From Vagococcus humatus (lineage in GTDB: Bacteria; Bacillota; Bacilli; Lactobacillales; Vagococcaceae): 64,000 nucleotides of DNA. Positions 1 to 9,224 of the stretch are shown here, in pieces (the stretch's first letter is position 1; each line of letters begins with the position of its first letter). Location: the NCBI RefSeq assembly GCF_003950325.1, contig NZ_PXZH01000006.1, positions 1 to 64,000 on the forward strand, in the 5' to 3' direction. The notes beneath the pieces are model-generated. The model searched no databases. It was not told the origin of the DNA and saw nothing but the letters and a program-made list of their open reading frames with translations. A program made the position numbers and the translations under genes.

Positions 1-11
1 CAACAACATAG

Positions 12-127
<116 letters not shown>

Positions 128-132
128 AATAT

Positions 133-206
133 TCCGGCATAGCTCAGTTGGTAGTAGCGCATGACTGTTAATCATGATGTCGTAGGTTCGAGTCCTACTG
201 CCGGAG
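133..206 (+). tRNA. tRNA-Asn (GTT)
   Basis: Cloverleaf with acceptor stem TCCGGCA/TGCCGGA, D-loop AGCTCAGTTGGTAG, anticodon loop centred on GTT and T-loop GGTTCGAGTCC. CCA is not encoded. It directly follows the 5S rRNA. Confidence 0.95.
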
Positions 207-212
207 CTAGGC

Positions 213-247
213 AAAGACTATATAGATTTTCTATATAGTCTTTTTTT
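213..247 (+). terminator. Rho-independent terminator of the rRNA/tRNA operon
   Basis: A stem AAAGACTATATAG / CTATATAGTCTTT with a short ATTTT loop is followed by a run of T. It lies a few bases after tRNA-Asn. Confidence 0.9.
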
Positions 248-293
248 GTTATTATCTACTGCTTAATGTATACTTAGATATAATGAAGGGTAG

Positions 294-983
294 ATGATAA
301 GAATGAAAAAATATACATTTGATCAAAAAATTCAGTTTTTTTTAGTAGGAATTGGTGTATTAATAACCATATGGTTTTTCTATCAGGGGCTCTATCTTCC
401 AAAAACAAAACAAGGAGCGCAATTTTTTTTAGCTTTTGAAATGTTGTTAGGTGTTTTATTATTATTTATACCTGATTTAATTAGGTTTATGTTTAAATAT
501 GAGTTTCCCACTAGCATTAAAATACTTTACTGGTTGTTTGTATATTTTGCTGTGTTTATTGGAACTGGGTTTAGTTTTTATGGGAAAATTCATTATTGGG
601 ATAAACTATTACACATATCTAGTTCTATGCTACTTACAGCCTTAGCTTTTAGTTTGTTAGGCACCTTTATTCGAAAAGATTTAATGGGACAAATTCATCC
701 TATTATTTATGCATTATTTGCTTGTTGTTTTGGAATTAGTATGGGAGTTTTATGGGAATTTTATGAATTTACTTTTGATGGTTTGTTGGGGATGAACATG
801 CAAAGATTTGCTGCACATGGAAAACCACTTATTGGTAGAGAAGCTCTTTTTGATACGATGGGAGATTTGTTTATTGATGCGTTGGGTTCTATTCTATTCG
901 CAGGATATGGTTATTGGCAAATAAAGAAAGAACCTTTGTGGCTAGATACTATTCGCATGCATAAAGCAGAAAAAAAGAGATAA
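294..983 (+). CDS. Multi-pass membrane protein, YjdF/DUF2238-like
   Basis: A 229-residue protein with about six hydrophobic segments. It carries the spaced motif set typical of the YjdF (DUF2238) family: a YWDKLLH segment near residue 100, WEFYEF near residue 153, and DTMGDLFIDALG near residue 190. The role of that family is not established, so only membrane location can be inferred. The ATG at 303 fits the AAGGG at 286-290 about as well as the ATG at 294, so the first three residues are uncertain. It is monocistronic and convergent with the next gene. Confidence 0.7.
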   Translation: MIRMKKYTFDQKIQFFLVGIGVLITIWFFYQGLYLPKTKQGAQFFLAFEMLLGVLLLFIPDLIRFMFKYEFPTSIKILYWLFVYFAVFIGTGFSFYGKIHYWDKLLHISSSMLLTALAFSLLGTFIRKDLMGQIHPIIYALFACCFGISMGVLWEFYEFTFDGLLGMNMQRFAAHGKPLIGREALFDTMGDLFIDALGSILFAGYGYWQIKKEPLWLDTIRMHKAEKKR

Positions 984-1037
984 CTTTATTGTAAGTGTGA
1001 ATGATTTTTCTCCTTACAAGTAGGGTTACTCTTTTTT

Positions 1038-1535
1038 CTATAAGTAATAACTAATAATGGTGTCAATTCGTTCACGCTCTTTAGGGGAGTGAATAATAAA
1101 ATAATTAGGATTGAGTTTAAAAATTTTCTTTTTAACATGAGATTTTTTTTTATAGAAGCGCCGATTCCATTTGAATAAATTAAACATACGCTTAAGTAAA
1201 AACTTTTTTCGTTTCCAATTTTTTTTCTTCATTCGAGTTAAGGTGCGTTTAAATACACGATATTGGACAAGTAGCAAAGGATAATCTAAGAAAAGAATAA
1301 TATCTGCTTCTTTAAAGGTATCTTGACACCAAGGTCTATCTTGGACACCTTCGATAATCCACGCATCATGCTGAGATAAAAAATGTTGTAAGCTTTTTTC
1401 ACGATTTTTTTTGTTCTTTTCGCGTAAAAAAGTGTCTAATGAAAGACAGGGGATCTTATGTTTCTTGGATAATTGTTTACCAAGGGTAGTCTTACCACTA
1501 CCAGAGGGGCCAATAATTCTAATTTTCATAGCCAT
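1038..1535 (-). CDS. P-loop NTPase, adenylate-kinase-like (DNA topology modulation/FlaR-like)
   Basis: A 165-residue protein with an N-terminal Walker A motif GPSGSGKTT at residues 9-17, then SLDTFLR and WIIEGV. These are typical of small kinases annotated as topology modulation protein or FlaR. The middle and C-terminal half is extremely rich in Lys and Arg (for example MKKKNWKRKKF). The substrate is unknown. It stands alone on the minus strand between a membrane protein and tRNA-Thr. Confidence 0.7.
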   Translation of the reverse strand: MAMKIRIIGPSGSGKTTLGKQLSKKHKIPCLSLDTFLREKNKKNREKSLQHFLSQHDAWIIEGVQDRPWCQDTFKEADIILFLDYPLLLVQYRVFKRTLTRMKKKNWKRKKFLLKRMFNLFKWNRRFYKKKSHVKKKIFKLNPNYFIIHSPKERERIDTIISYYL

Positions 1536-1640
1536 TCTCCTAGTAATCTATCAAATCTAAACTATCATCATTATTATATCAGTGTTAAAGGAAATAGTAA
1601 AAAAAATAACCGATAAATAATTGTATTTAGTCCTATAGTA

Positions 1641-1669
1641 TTGACAATAAGCTACTTATCAGTTATTCT
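1641..1669 (+). promoter_or_regulatory. Promoter of tRNA-Thr
   Basis: A perfect -35 TTGACA (1641-1646), 17-bp spacer and -10 TATTCT (1664-1669), about 27 bases before the tRNA. This fits a strong constitutive sigma-A promoter. Confidence 0.6.
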
Positions 1670-1695
1670 ATAATATGTATTTGTTATAAAATTAT

Positions 1696-1768
1696 GCCAC
1701 CTTAGCTCAGTAGGTAGAGCACTACCATGGTAAGGTAGGGGTCGCCGGTTCAAATCCGGCAGGTGGCT
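1696..1768 (+). tRNA. tRNA-Thr (GGT)
   Basis: Acceptor stem GCCACCT/AGGTGGC, D-arm TTAGCTCAGTAGGTAGAG, anticodon stem CTACC/GGTAG enclosing ATGGTAA, hence anticodon GGT, and T-loop GGTTCAAATCC. CCA is not encoded. Confidence 0.93.
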
Positions 1769-1788
1769 TTAATAAAAAAATGATTGAG

Positions 1789-1822
1789 ACACACGCTAAA
1801 ATTATTTAGCGTGTTTTTTTTT
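1789..1822 (+). terminator. Terminator after tRNA-Thr
   Basis: Inverted repeat ACACGCTAAA / TTTAGCGTGT around a short AT loop, followed by nine T. Confidence 0.88.
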
Positions 1823-1934
1823 ATAAAATGAGATAAAATAGAGAATATTTAAAATTTAATGGCTTTTATTTGTGTTTTTTTAATTAAATGCTTATAATTC
1901 TAGTTATTATATCATTTATGAAAGGATGAATGAA

Positions 1935-3269
1935 ATGATACAAGAAATTACATTAGATACAATTCAAAATTTTGAAAAAGATTTTAAAAAATGTCGAAAA
2001 AATGGTGTGATTCAAAGAAGTGTGATGAAAAATGGTATTTTTGCTTCTTCTGAAAATCAGGAATCTTTAGTGAAAAACACACCTGTTTTTTCAATTGATT
2101 TAGATACAGGTCAAGTTTCCAACCAAAAAAGAAGTGGTAGATGTTGGATGTTTGCCGCACTTAATACATTTAGACATAAAATAGCAACTGATTTTAAATT
2201 GAAAGATTTTGAATTATCTCAAAACTACACATTTTTCTGGGATAAATTTGAAAAAGCAAATTATTTTTATGGTAATGTGATTAAAACAGCCAAAGAACCG
2301 ATAACAAGTCGAGAAGTCGCATTTCTTTTAGCAACACCTCAACAAGATGGTGGACAATGGGATATGCTGGTTGCCATTATACAAAAGTATGGGATTGTTC
2401 CTAAAAGTGTCATGCCAGAAACTTACAGCAGTTCCAATTCTGGTGAGCTAAATAGTTTATTGAATAAAAAATTAAGAAAAGATGCGATGGATTTACGTGG
2501 TTTAGTTGAAGCAGGGAAAAAAGAGGCTGAAATTGAATCAGCAAAACAAGGGATGTTAAAAGATGTTTATAATATTTTAGCTACATCATTAGGTATTCCT
2601 CCTAAACACTTTGATTTCTCTTACCGAGATACTAGTGAGGCTTATGTTTATGATCAAAATTTAACTCCTCAAAGTTTTTATGATAAGTATATTGGGATAG
2701 ATTTAAACGAATATGTCAGTGTAATTAATGCACCAACGAAAGATAAACCATACAATCAGTTGTACACAGTAGACATGTTAGGAAATGTGGTAGGCGGTAA
2801 AGAAGTTTGCCATTTAAATGTTGATATGGATACGTTTAAACAACTGGCTATTGCTCAGTTAAAAGCTGGGGAATCTGTCTGGTACGGCTGTGATGTTGGT
2901 CAGTTTTCAACGAGAGATTCTGGTATTATGGCAACCGATGTGTATAAATTTAACCAAACCTTTAGTGTTAACTTTGATATGACTAAAGCGGAACGCCTAG
3001 ATTCTGGTGAAAGCTTGATGACTCATGCTATGGTGTTAACTGGAGTAGATTTGGTAGATGACCAACCAACTAAATGGAAAGTTGAAAATAGCTGGGGAGA
3101 TAAAGTAGGAACGAAAGGTTATTTTGTGATGAGTGATGATTGGATGAGTGAGTATACTTATCAAATTGTTGTGCGGAAAGAATTTTTATCTGAAGAATTA
3201 AAAGAAGTCGTAGAAAAAAATGAAATGACAAGATTAGCACCTTGGGATCCTATGGGCGCTTTAGCCTAA
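1935..3269 (+). CDS. pepC: Aminopeptidase C (bleomycin hydrolase family)
   Basis: Cytoplasmic cysteine aminopeptidase of the C1B family, which trims peptides from their N terminus and usually forms a hexamer. The catalytic set is visible: Gln and Cys in SNQKRSGRCWMF (about residue 70), His in MTHAMVLTG (about residue 365) and Asn in KVENSWG (about residue 385). The length of 444 residues is normal for PepC. The ATG at 1935 is preferred over 1926 because the AAAGGA at 1921 is eight bases upstream of it, whereas it abuts the earlier ATG. Monocistronic, with a hairpin after the stop. Confidence 0.93.
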   Translation: MIQEITLDTIQNFEKDFKKCRKNGVIQRSVMKNGIFASSENQESLVKNTPVFSIDLDTGQVSNQKRSGRCWMFAALNTFRHKIATDFKLKDFELSQNYTFFWDKFEKANYFYGNVIKTAKEPITSREVAFLLATPQQDGGQWDMLVAIIQKYGIVPKSVMPETYSSSNSGELNSLLNKKLRKDAMDLRGLVEAGKKEAEIESAKQGMLKDVYNILATSLGIPPKHFDFSYRDTSEAYVYDQNLTPQSFYDKYIGIDLNEYVSVINAPTKDKPYNQLYTVDMLGNVVGGKEVCHLNVDMDTFKQLAIAQLKAGESVWYGCDVGQFSTRDSGIMATDVYKFNQTFSVNFDMTKAERLDSGESLMTHAMVLTGVDLVDDQPTKWKVENSWGDKVGTKGYFVMSDDWMSEYTYQIVVRKEFLSEELKEVVEKNEMTRLAPWDPMGALA

Positions 3270-3276
3270 TCATAAG

Positions 3277-3310
3277 AGCAAAAAGAGAGGATAAATCCTC
3301 TCTTTTTGCT
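3277..3310 (+). terminator. Hairpin terminator after pepC
   Basis: Long stem AGCAAAAAGAGAGGA / TCCTCTCTTTTTGCT with a TAAA loop. The T-run is inside the 3' arm, so it may work in both directions. Confidence 0.7.
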
Positions 3311-3428
3311 TGGTTTAATTTTATCTGTGAAAACAGATAAAAATCTGCTAGAACGTTTTAACTTTAAAGGGAATCGTGTATAATGGGAAGAGTTAGAAAC
3401 TTAGTAAATTAAGCAAGGAGGTTTCATT

Positions 3429-4793
3429 TTGGCCAACGAAAAAAACAATAACCAAGATGAAAAGTTGACACAAGATAACCAGACTGCTAATTCTTCAGAT
3501 AAAAGTCTGAAAGAACAAGTCATGGCGTCTTTAAATGAATCACTGGATAAACAGAAAGGTTCCCAACTTGATAATAATAAGATGGATACAGAAACAAGTA
3601 GTACTGATTCTTCTGAAGTAGAAGCAGATAATACCGCTAGAAATATTGCTGCTCAAACTAGAACCGAAAGTAGACAACGAGAAAGTCAACGTCGAAAAGT
3701 TCAACGAAAAAAAGAAAACTCAATGGTTAAAAAAATAGTTACCATTGTTGTTTTAACGATTGCTATTATGTTGACTATTTTAGGCGTTTCTTTTTATCGG
3801 TATTGGCAAGCAGGCTTAAAACCTTTAAATGCTAATAATGATAAATTAGTTCAAGTTAATATTCCTATTGGTACATCAAACAAAGGGATTGGAAGCATTC
3901 TTGAAAAAAACAACGTGATTAAAAGTGGCTTTGTGTTTACTTATTACGTAAAAACAGAAAACATCACTGACTTTAAAGGTGGCTATTACCAAATGGCGCC
4001 TAATATGACGTTAGATGAGATTGCTGAGATGTTACAGCAAGGTGGAACAGAAGAACCTGAAGCGTTAGCAGATGCTAAAATCACTATTCCAGAAGGTTCA
4101 ACTGTTGAAGAGATTGCTAGAATTTATGGGAAAGAAACGAAAACAAAACCAGAAGACTTTTTAAAAGTAGTGAAAAGCGATAAATTCTTTAATAAGCTAT
4201 TGGCAAGTTATCCAGAATTACTTCAAAGTGCTAAAGAAGGAAAACAGGTTCGCTACCGCTTAGAAGGTTACTTATTCCCAGCAACTTATAATTATTATAA
4301 GGATAAAAGTGTAGAAGATATGGTTACCCAAATGGTAGCTAAAACCAATAATGTAATTAGTAATGTATCAGAAGATATCAAACATGCCGATTTAACTGTG
4401 CAACAAGTGTTAACTTTGGCATCTCTAGTTGAAAAAGAAGGGGTAACAGATAGTGATCGCAGAAAAATAGCCCAAGTTTTCTTTAATCGTCTAGAAACTG
4501 ACATGCCTCTTCAATCAGATATTTCTATTTTATATGCAATGGAAGAGCACAAAGTTCATTTGTCTAACAAAGATACTCAAATAGACTCTCCTTATAATTT
4601 ATACATAAATAAAGGATTTGGTCCAGGACCTTTCAATAATCCAGGTAGTGATGCAATCGAAGCAGTGGTTCATCCAGCACCTAATGATTATCTTTACTTT
4701 TTAGCAGATGTAAAAACTCATAAAGTTTACTTCGCTAAAACTTATGAAGAACATTTGGCACTTAAACAAAAATATATTGACTCACAAAAATAA
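3429..4793 (+). CDS. mltG: Endolytic murein transglycosylase MltG
   Basis: Membrane-anchored YceG-family lytic transglycosylase, thought to cleave nascent glycan strands and set their length. The N terminus (residues 1-98) is a long, charged, Gln/Ser/Glu/Arg-rich cytoplasmic segment typical of cocci. A single membrane span lies at about residues 100-125, followed by a LysM-like region and the catalytic domain with VEKEGVTDSDR, containing the expected catalytic Glu, near residue 340. The start is TTG, seven bases after AAGGAGGT. It lies upstream of greA, a common neighbour in Firmicutes. Confidence 0.93.
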   Translation: MANEKNNNQDEKLTQDNQTANSSDKSLKEQVMASLNESLDKQKGSQLDNNKMDTETSSTDSSEVEADNTARNIAAQTRTESRQRESQRRKVQRKKENSMVKKIVTIVVLTIAIMLTILGVSFYRYWQAGLKPLNANNDKLVQVNIPIGTSNKGIGSILEKNNVIKSGFVFTYYVKTENITDFKGGYYQMAPNMTLDEIAEMLQQGGTEEPEALADAKITIPEGSTVEEIARIYGKETKTKPEDFLKVVKSDKFFNKLLASYPELLQSAKEGKQVRYRLEGYLFPATYNYYKDKSVEDMVTQMVAKTNNVISNVSEDIKHADLTVQQVLTLASLVEKEGVTDSDRRKIAQVFFNRLETDMPLQSDISILYAMEEHKVHLSNKDTQIDSPYNLYINKGFGPGPFNNPGSDAIEAVVHPAPNDYLYFLADVKTHKVYFAKTYEEHLALKQKYIDSQK

Positions 4794-4863
4794 AAAAACC
4801 CACGTTTTTCTTATTTACAATCTGAAAAACTTGTGATAATATTTTGTGGTATAGACGTATGCA

Positions 4864-4895
4864 AGCTTTTCCAAAGGTTTACCTTTGGGAAAGCT
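4864..4895 (+). other. Strong hairpin in the greA leader
   Basis: A 14-bp stem (AGCTTTTCCAAAGG / CCTTTGGGAAAGCT, one G-U) closes a TTTA loop 47 bases before the greA start. No T-run follows, so it is unlikely to be an ordinary terminator. It could stabilise the greA mRNA or mask sequence upstream of the ribosome binding site. Confidence 0.5.
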
Positions 4896-4941
4896 ATTCA
4901 TTTATAACAACAATGTACGATTAAAAGGAGAAGAAGTTAAG

Positions 4942-5415
4942 ATGGTAGAAAAAGTTTATCCGATGACTTTGGAAGGAAAACAAAAGTTAGAGGAAGAATT
5001 AGAGTATTTAAAAACAACTAAACGTAAAGAAATCGTTGAAAGAATAAAGATTGCTCGTGGTTTCGGAGATTTGTCTGAAAACTCTGAATATGAATCAGCT
5101 AAAGATGAGCAGGCATTTGTTGAAGGCAGAATTACTACTCTTGAAAATATGATTCGTTTTGCTCAAATTATTGATAACAATGGTGTTGATCAAGATGAAG
5201 TATCTATTGGGAAAACTGTTACTTTTATGGAATTACCAGATGGAGATGAAGAAGAGTATACGATTGTAGGAAGTGCTGAAGCAGATCCTTTTTCAGGTAA
5301 AATCTCTAATGACTCTCCAATTGCTAAAGCATTAATTGGTAAACACTTAGATGAAGAGTTAACTATTTCTACACCAGGTGGAGATATGCGCGTTAAGATT
5401 TTAGCAGTTAAATAA
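4942..5415 (+). CDS. greA: Transcription elongation factor GreA
   Basis: A 157-residue GreA that rescues backtracked RNA polymerase by stimulating transcript cleavage. The N-terminal coiled-coil ([20 protein letters not shown]) and the GreA signature [18 protein letters not shown] with its acidic tip are present, followed by the C-terminal FKBP-like domain ending in [10 protein letters not shown]. The start MVEKVYPMT follows AAGGAG at 4925. An upstream in-frame ATG at 4885 would add 19 residues not typical of the family and lacks a ribosome binding site. Confidence 0.95.
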   Translation: MVEKVYPMTLEGKQKLEEELEYLKTTKRKEIVERIKIARGFGDLSENSEYESAKDEQAFVEGRITTLENMIRFAQIIDNNGVDQDEVSIGKTVTFMELPDGDEEEYTIVGSAEADPFSGKISNDSPIAKALIGKHLDEELTISTPGGDMRVKILAVK

Positions 5416-5423
5416 AATAAATG

Positions 5424-5451
5424 AAAGCTGTGCATCTTGCACAGCTTTTTT
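5424..5451 (+). terminator. Terminator after greA
   Basis: Stem AAAGCTGTGCA / TGCACAGCTTT with a TCT loop and trailing T-run. Confidence 0.9.
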
Positions 5452-5575
5452 ACATAGAAAGTCAGTCTAAAGTTGTAGCTTTTTTTCCAACTAAAGTGGC
5501 TACCTATTTTAGTTATGTTTCCGTATAATAAGTAAGATGAGGAAAGTATCATTTTTTAAGAAAAGGAGCAAGAAT

Positions 5576-6307
5576 ATGACAAGCTCATGGAAATTATTTA
5601 TGGTGATTGAGATGTTGTTACTATTGGTTAGTAGTTATCAAATCTTTCAAAATACCCCAATCTTTATTTTACTGGTTATTGCTGCGATTAATATTGTTTA
5701 TGTCATAAAAAAAACGCAAAGAACTTCTTTTAATCAGTTTCAAATTATCATAGGGATAGTTGTAGTAGTGCTTTGTTTATTAACTAGTCCAGCTACTTGG
5801 GTTCTTTTGGCTTTAGCTGTTATCTTTATTGGACTAAAAGGTGTAGAAGTTTCAGGAGTGGATTTATTTCATAATGCCCCTTGGAAAAAGAAACATATGT
5901 TAATGATTAAAACAGTTGAAAGTGATCCGAAAAACGGTCGACGCTTTAAACGCCCGTGGATTGGCAATCAGCGAATTGGAAGCAGTGTGTATGAATGGGA
6001 TGATATTAACTTTACTATTTTTTCAGGGGATACTATTGTCGATTTAGGAAATACCTTGCTTCCTAGGCAAGATAATGTCATTATGATTAGAAAAGGCTTT
6101 GGTAGAACCCGAATTTTAGTTCCTGTAGGTGTAGGGGTAGTTTTAGAACACTCTGCTTTATTAGGAAATGTTATTTTTGAAGAAGAATTTTTCCGCTTGA
6201 AAAATGAGTCTTTAAAAGTATATAGCCAAGACTATGATTATAATGAACGGCGAATTCGAATTATCACTAGTACCTTAGTAGGGGATGTGGAGGTAGTGAG
6301 ATTATGA
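5576..6307 (+). CDS. liaF: LiaF, membrane inhibitor of the LiaSR envelope-stress system
   Basis: A 243-residue protein with four hydrophobic segments in the first 95 residues and a C-terminal soluble beta-rich domain (about 125-243) of the LiaF/DUF2154 type. In related bacteria LiaF keeps the LiaS kinase inactive until the envelope is stressed, for example by daptomycin or bacitracin. The ATG at 5576 is seven bases after AAAAGGAG. A -10 TATAAT is visible at 5524 with no good -35, as expected for activator-dependent expression. The stop overlaps the liaS start (ATGA). Confidence 0.9.
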   Translation: MTSSWKLFMVIEMLLLLVSSYQIFQNTPIFILLVIAAINIVYVIKKTQRTSFNQFQIIIGIVVVVLCLLTSPATWVLLALAVIFIGLKGVEVSGVDLFHNAPWKKKHMLMIKTVESDPKNGRRFKRPWIGNQRIGSSVYEWDDINFTIFSGDTIVDLGNTLLPRQDNVIMIRKGFGRTRILVPVGVGVVLEHSALLGNVIFEEEFFRLKNESLKVYSQDYDYNERRIRIITSTLVGDVEVVRL

Positions 6308-7383
6308 TGTATAAATGGACTCGTCCTTTATTATTTCTAGGCACTTTTTTGGCGACGTTAATTGTTCTTTTTATTTCGTTATATTCTTATTTTTATGCAA
6401 TTCATCAAAAGCGCTGGTTAATGATTTTAGTTCAAGAAAAAATTGTTGGGGTTCCTTTGGTCATTTACTTAGTTTTGATTGCACTAGCAGTTAGTACAGT
6501 AGTAGTGTTGATGGTTTATTTTATAAGACGAGCTCAGTACGGTAAAATAGAAGAAAAAGTTCGTCTATTATCATCTGGTCACTATGATAACTCTATTTTT
6601 TTAACACCGATTTATTCTTTTGAAGAGGAATCATATATTTCTAATATTGATAGTGATTTAGATGCTATTCGGTTAAAGATGATGGATATGTCAAAAGAAT
6701 TGCAACAACTATCTAGCCGGCCCCAATTAGTTGCGGGCGAAACGAAAGAAGAAATTTTACAAGAAGAGAGGCATCGGTTAGCTAGAGAACTTCATGATTC
6801 TGTTAGTCAACAGTTATTTGCAGCTACGATGATGATCTCTGCTTTACAAGAGTCAGCTGTTAAGACTAATCAACCAGAAGCTGCCCAAAAACAGTTAAAT
6901 ATGGTAGGTGATATTATTAATACCTCTCAATCGGAAATGCGAGCTCTTCTTCTTCATTTACGTCCAATTACTTTAGAAGGAAAAAGTTTACGGGCGGGAA
7001 TTGAACAGTTGCTAAAAGAATTGCAAAGTAAAATTCAAATTCAATTAAAATGGGAAGTTGAAGACGTTCATTTAGATAGCATGATGGAAGATAATTTATT
7101 TAGAATTGTTCAAGAATTATTATCCAACACATTAAGACATGCAAAAGCTAATAGTTTAGAAGTTTATTTAAGAAAAATGGATAATCTAGTCTTACTTAGA
7201 ATGGTGGATGATGGAGTAGGATTTGATGTGGATAAAACACGAGTAGGTAGTTATGGACTTAATAATATACAAGAACGTGTGATTGGCATGGGAGGAACTT
7301 GTAAGATTATTAGTTTTATTGGAAAAGGCACTAGTGTAGAAATTAGAATTCCTGATTTAAAGGAGCGTGAAGTGAATGATTAA
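6304..7383 (+). CDS. liaS: Sensor histidine kinase LiaS
   Basis: A 359-residue NarL-type (HisKA_3) kinase. Two membrane spans (about residues 10-32 and 48-74) enclose a very short extracellular loop, the intramembrane-sensing layout. The phospho-acceptor His is at residue 164 in [15 protein letters not shown], and the ATPase domain shows [24 protein letters not shown] and GLNNIQERV. It overlaps liaF by four bases and liaR by eight, so the three are translationally coupled. Confidence 0.94.
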   Translation: MMYKWTRPLLFLGTFLATLIVLFISLYSYFYAIHQKRWLMILVQEKIVGVPLVIYLVLIALAVSTVVVLMVYFIRRAQYGKIEEKVRLLSSGHYDNSIFLTPIYSFEEESYISNIDSDLDAIRLKMMDMSKELQQLSSRPQLVAGETKEEILQEERHRLARELHDSVSQQLFAATMMISALQESAVKTNQPEAAQKQLNMVGDIINTSQSEMRALLLHLRPITLEGKSLRAGIEQLLKELQSKIQIQLKWEVEDVHLDSMMEDNLFRIVQELLSNTLRHAKANSLEVYLRKMDNLVLLRMVDDGVGFDVDKTRVGSYGLNNIQERVIGMGGTCKIISFIGKGTSVEIRIPDLKEREVND

Positions 7384-8008
7384 AGTATTACTAGTAGACG
7401 ATCACGAAATGGTAAGATTAGGTGTTTCTGCCTATCTCTCTATTCAAGATGATATTGAAGTGATTGGGGAGGCAGAAAATGGCCGAATAGGGTATGAAAA
7501 AGCGATGGCCTTGCGACCTGATATTATTTTGATGGATTTAGTGATGGAAGAGATGGACGGGATTGAATCAACTCAAGCTATTTTAAAAGATTGGCCACAA
7601 GCTAAAATTATTATTGTAACTAGTTTTATTGATGATGAAAAAGTTTATCCAGCTATTGAAGCAGGAGCTGCTGGTTACTTATTAAAAACGTCAACTGCTA
7701 GTGAAATAGCACAAGCTATTCGAGCAACCTATGCAGGAGAAACAGTATTAGAACCAGAAGTGACCACTAAAATGATGGAAAAACTAACGCGAAAAAATGA
7801 AACAGCCTTACATGATGATTTAACCAATAGAGAAAATGAAATTTTATTGCTGATTGCAGAAGGTAAAAGTAATCAGGAAATAGCAGATGAACTGTTTATC
7901 ACTTTAAAAACAGTTAAAACTCACGTGTCAAATATTTTATCTAAATTAGATGTGGAAGACCGAACGCAGGCGGCTATTTATGCCTTTAAGCATGGTTTAA
8001 CTAAATAA
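7376..8008 (+). CDS. liaR: Response regulator LiaR
   Basis: A 210-residue NarL/FixJ-family regulator. The receiver domain has VDDHEMVR at the N terminus, phospho-acceptor Asp54 in ILMDLVM and Lys near 104 in LLKTS. The LuxR-type helix-turn-helix is at about residues 145-205 ([21 protein letters not shown], then [16 protein letters not shown]). It is the output of the LiaFSR envelope-stress pathway and probably activates its own operon. Confidence 0.95.
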   Translation: MIKVLLVDDHEMVRLGVSAYLSIQDDIEVIGEAENGRIGYEKAMALRPDIILMDLVMEEMDGIESTQAILKDWPQAKIIIVTSFIDDEKVYPAIEAGAAGYLLKTSTASEIAQAIRATYAGETVLEPEVTTKMMEKLTRKNETALHDDLTNRENEILLLIAEGKSNQEIADELFITLKTVKTHVSNILSKLDVEDRTQAAIYAFKHGLTK

Positions 8009-8032
8009 GTAAAAGAATTGGAGTAAGAAAAA

Positions 8033-8695
8033 ATGAAACAGAATTTTGCTATTATTGGGTTAGGACGTTTTGGTGGAAGTATTTGTGAAACCTTAATAGA
8101 GGCAGGTCAAGAAGTCTTGGCTATTGATAAAGATGAAGACCGAGTAAATGAATATATGAATATTGCTACTCATGCTGTTGTTGCTAATGCACAGGATGAA
8201 ATGGCATTAAGATCTTTAGGTCTTCGAAATTTTGATCATGTCATTATTGCCATTGGAGAGGATATCCAAGCAAGTATCTTAGTGACATTAATGGCAAAAG
8301 AGATGGGTGTTCCAAATGTAACAGCGAAAGCTCAAAATAAATACCATGCGAAAGTATTATATAAAATCGGAGCTGACCGAGTAGTGCATCCAGAACGAGA
8401 TATGGGAATTAGAATAGCTCATAATTTAGTTTCTAAAAATATCTTGGATTATTTAGAATTGTCAGATGAGTATACTTTGGCTGAAGTGAAAGTAACTAAT
8501 TCTAAGTTTATTGGTAAAACGTTGTTAGAACTTAATTTTCGTCAACGTTTTGGTTTAAATATTGTGGCCATTAGAAGAGGACCTAGAAATTTAATTATTT
8601 CACCTTCAGCAGAAGAAATGGTTATTGAAAATGATACCTTATTAGTCATTGGGGCAACAGAAGATGTGGATAGACTAGATGACAAAATGAAGTAA
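8033..8695 (+). CDS. ktrA: Potassium uptake regulator, KtrA/TrkA family
   Basis: A 220-residue RCK protein. The N-terminal Rossmann domain begins IIGLGRFGGSICETL (a GxGxxG nucleotide-binding loop) with the acidic end of strand two in LAIDKDED. The C-terminal RCK_C domain is at about residues 135-220. Such proteins form an octameric cytoplasmic ring that gates a KtrB channel in response to nucleotides. The channel gene is not in the window. It follows liaR by 24 bases and could be co-transcribed with liaFSR. Confidence 0.88.
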   Translation: MKQNFAIIGLGRFGGSICETLIEAGQEVLAIDKDEDRVNEYMNIATHAVVANAQDEMALRSLGLRNFDHVIIAIGEDIQASILVTLMAKEMGVPNVTAKAQNKYHAKVLYKIGADRVVHPERDMGIRIAHNLVSKNILDYLELSDEYTLAEVKVTNSKFIGKTLLELNFRQRFGLNIVAIRRGPRNLIISPSAEEMVIENDTLLVIGATEDVDRLDDKMK

Positions 8696-8763
8696 GCATA
8701 TCAGGCGTGTTCTGTAGATACCTGTGTTAAAATACAAGTATCAATAGAGTAGGATGTGACAGT

Positions 8764-9063
8764 ATGCAAATAACAATAACACCAGAAGCAGAAAATTGGT
8801 TTATAGAAGAATTAGAATTACAACCAGGGGATAGCGTACGATTTTTTGGTAAATATGGTGGGAAAACCAATGTGCATGCAGGGTTTTCTACAGGAGTAGA
8901 AGTAGCCACACCAAGTCAAGAAACTTACGCAGCGTTAACTCAAAATGATATAACTTATTTTATCGAACCAACAGATGAGTGGTTTTTTGCCAATCATGAT
9001 TTAATCGTTGGATTTGATGATTATTTAAAAGAACCTAATTACTCTTTTTCAGAAATTAAATAA
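8764..9063 (+). CDS. HesB/IscA-fold protein without cysteines (YneR-like)
   Basis: A 99-residue protein with the HesB-like fold pattern (ITITPEAENWF, then GDSVRFFGKYGG). It contains no cysteine at all, so it cannot be an ordinary A-type iron-sulphur carrier. It matches the YneR-like subgroup of unknown role common in Firmicutes. Terminator follows directly. Confidence 0.75.
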   Translation: MQITITPEAENWFIEELELQPGDSVRFFGKYGGKTNVHAGFSTGVEVATPSQETYAALTQNDITYFIEPTDEWFFANHDLIVGFDDYLKEPNYSFSEIK

Positions 9064-9095
9064 GATAGGAGACCCTCCTATCTTATTTTTTTATG
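9062..9095 (+). terminator. Terminator after the HesB-like gene
   Basis: Inverted repeat AAGATAGGAG / CTCCTATCTT around ACC, then a T-rich tract. Confidence 0.88.
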
Positions 9096-9224
9096 AAAAA
9101 ATTAAGATAGATGATAGACATTTTTAATCAATCTGTTAGAATAAAACTGTGTTATAAATTTTATTAAGTTGAGGGGATGGTGTAATAGATAAAACGATTT
9201 ACATAATAAAAGTTAGGGGGAATT

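Noticed and set aside
4295-4504. 69-codon minus-strand frame inside mltG
   Set aside because: It lies wholly within a well-supported gene in the opposite strand, has no ribosome binding site and resembles no family. Other frames embedded in liaF, pyc, ppdK, ylbL and comEC were dismissed for the same reason.
4864-4895. Hairpin before greA as a terminator of mltG
   Set aside because: No T-run follows it, so it was recorded only as a structured leader element.
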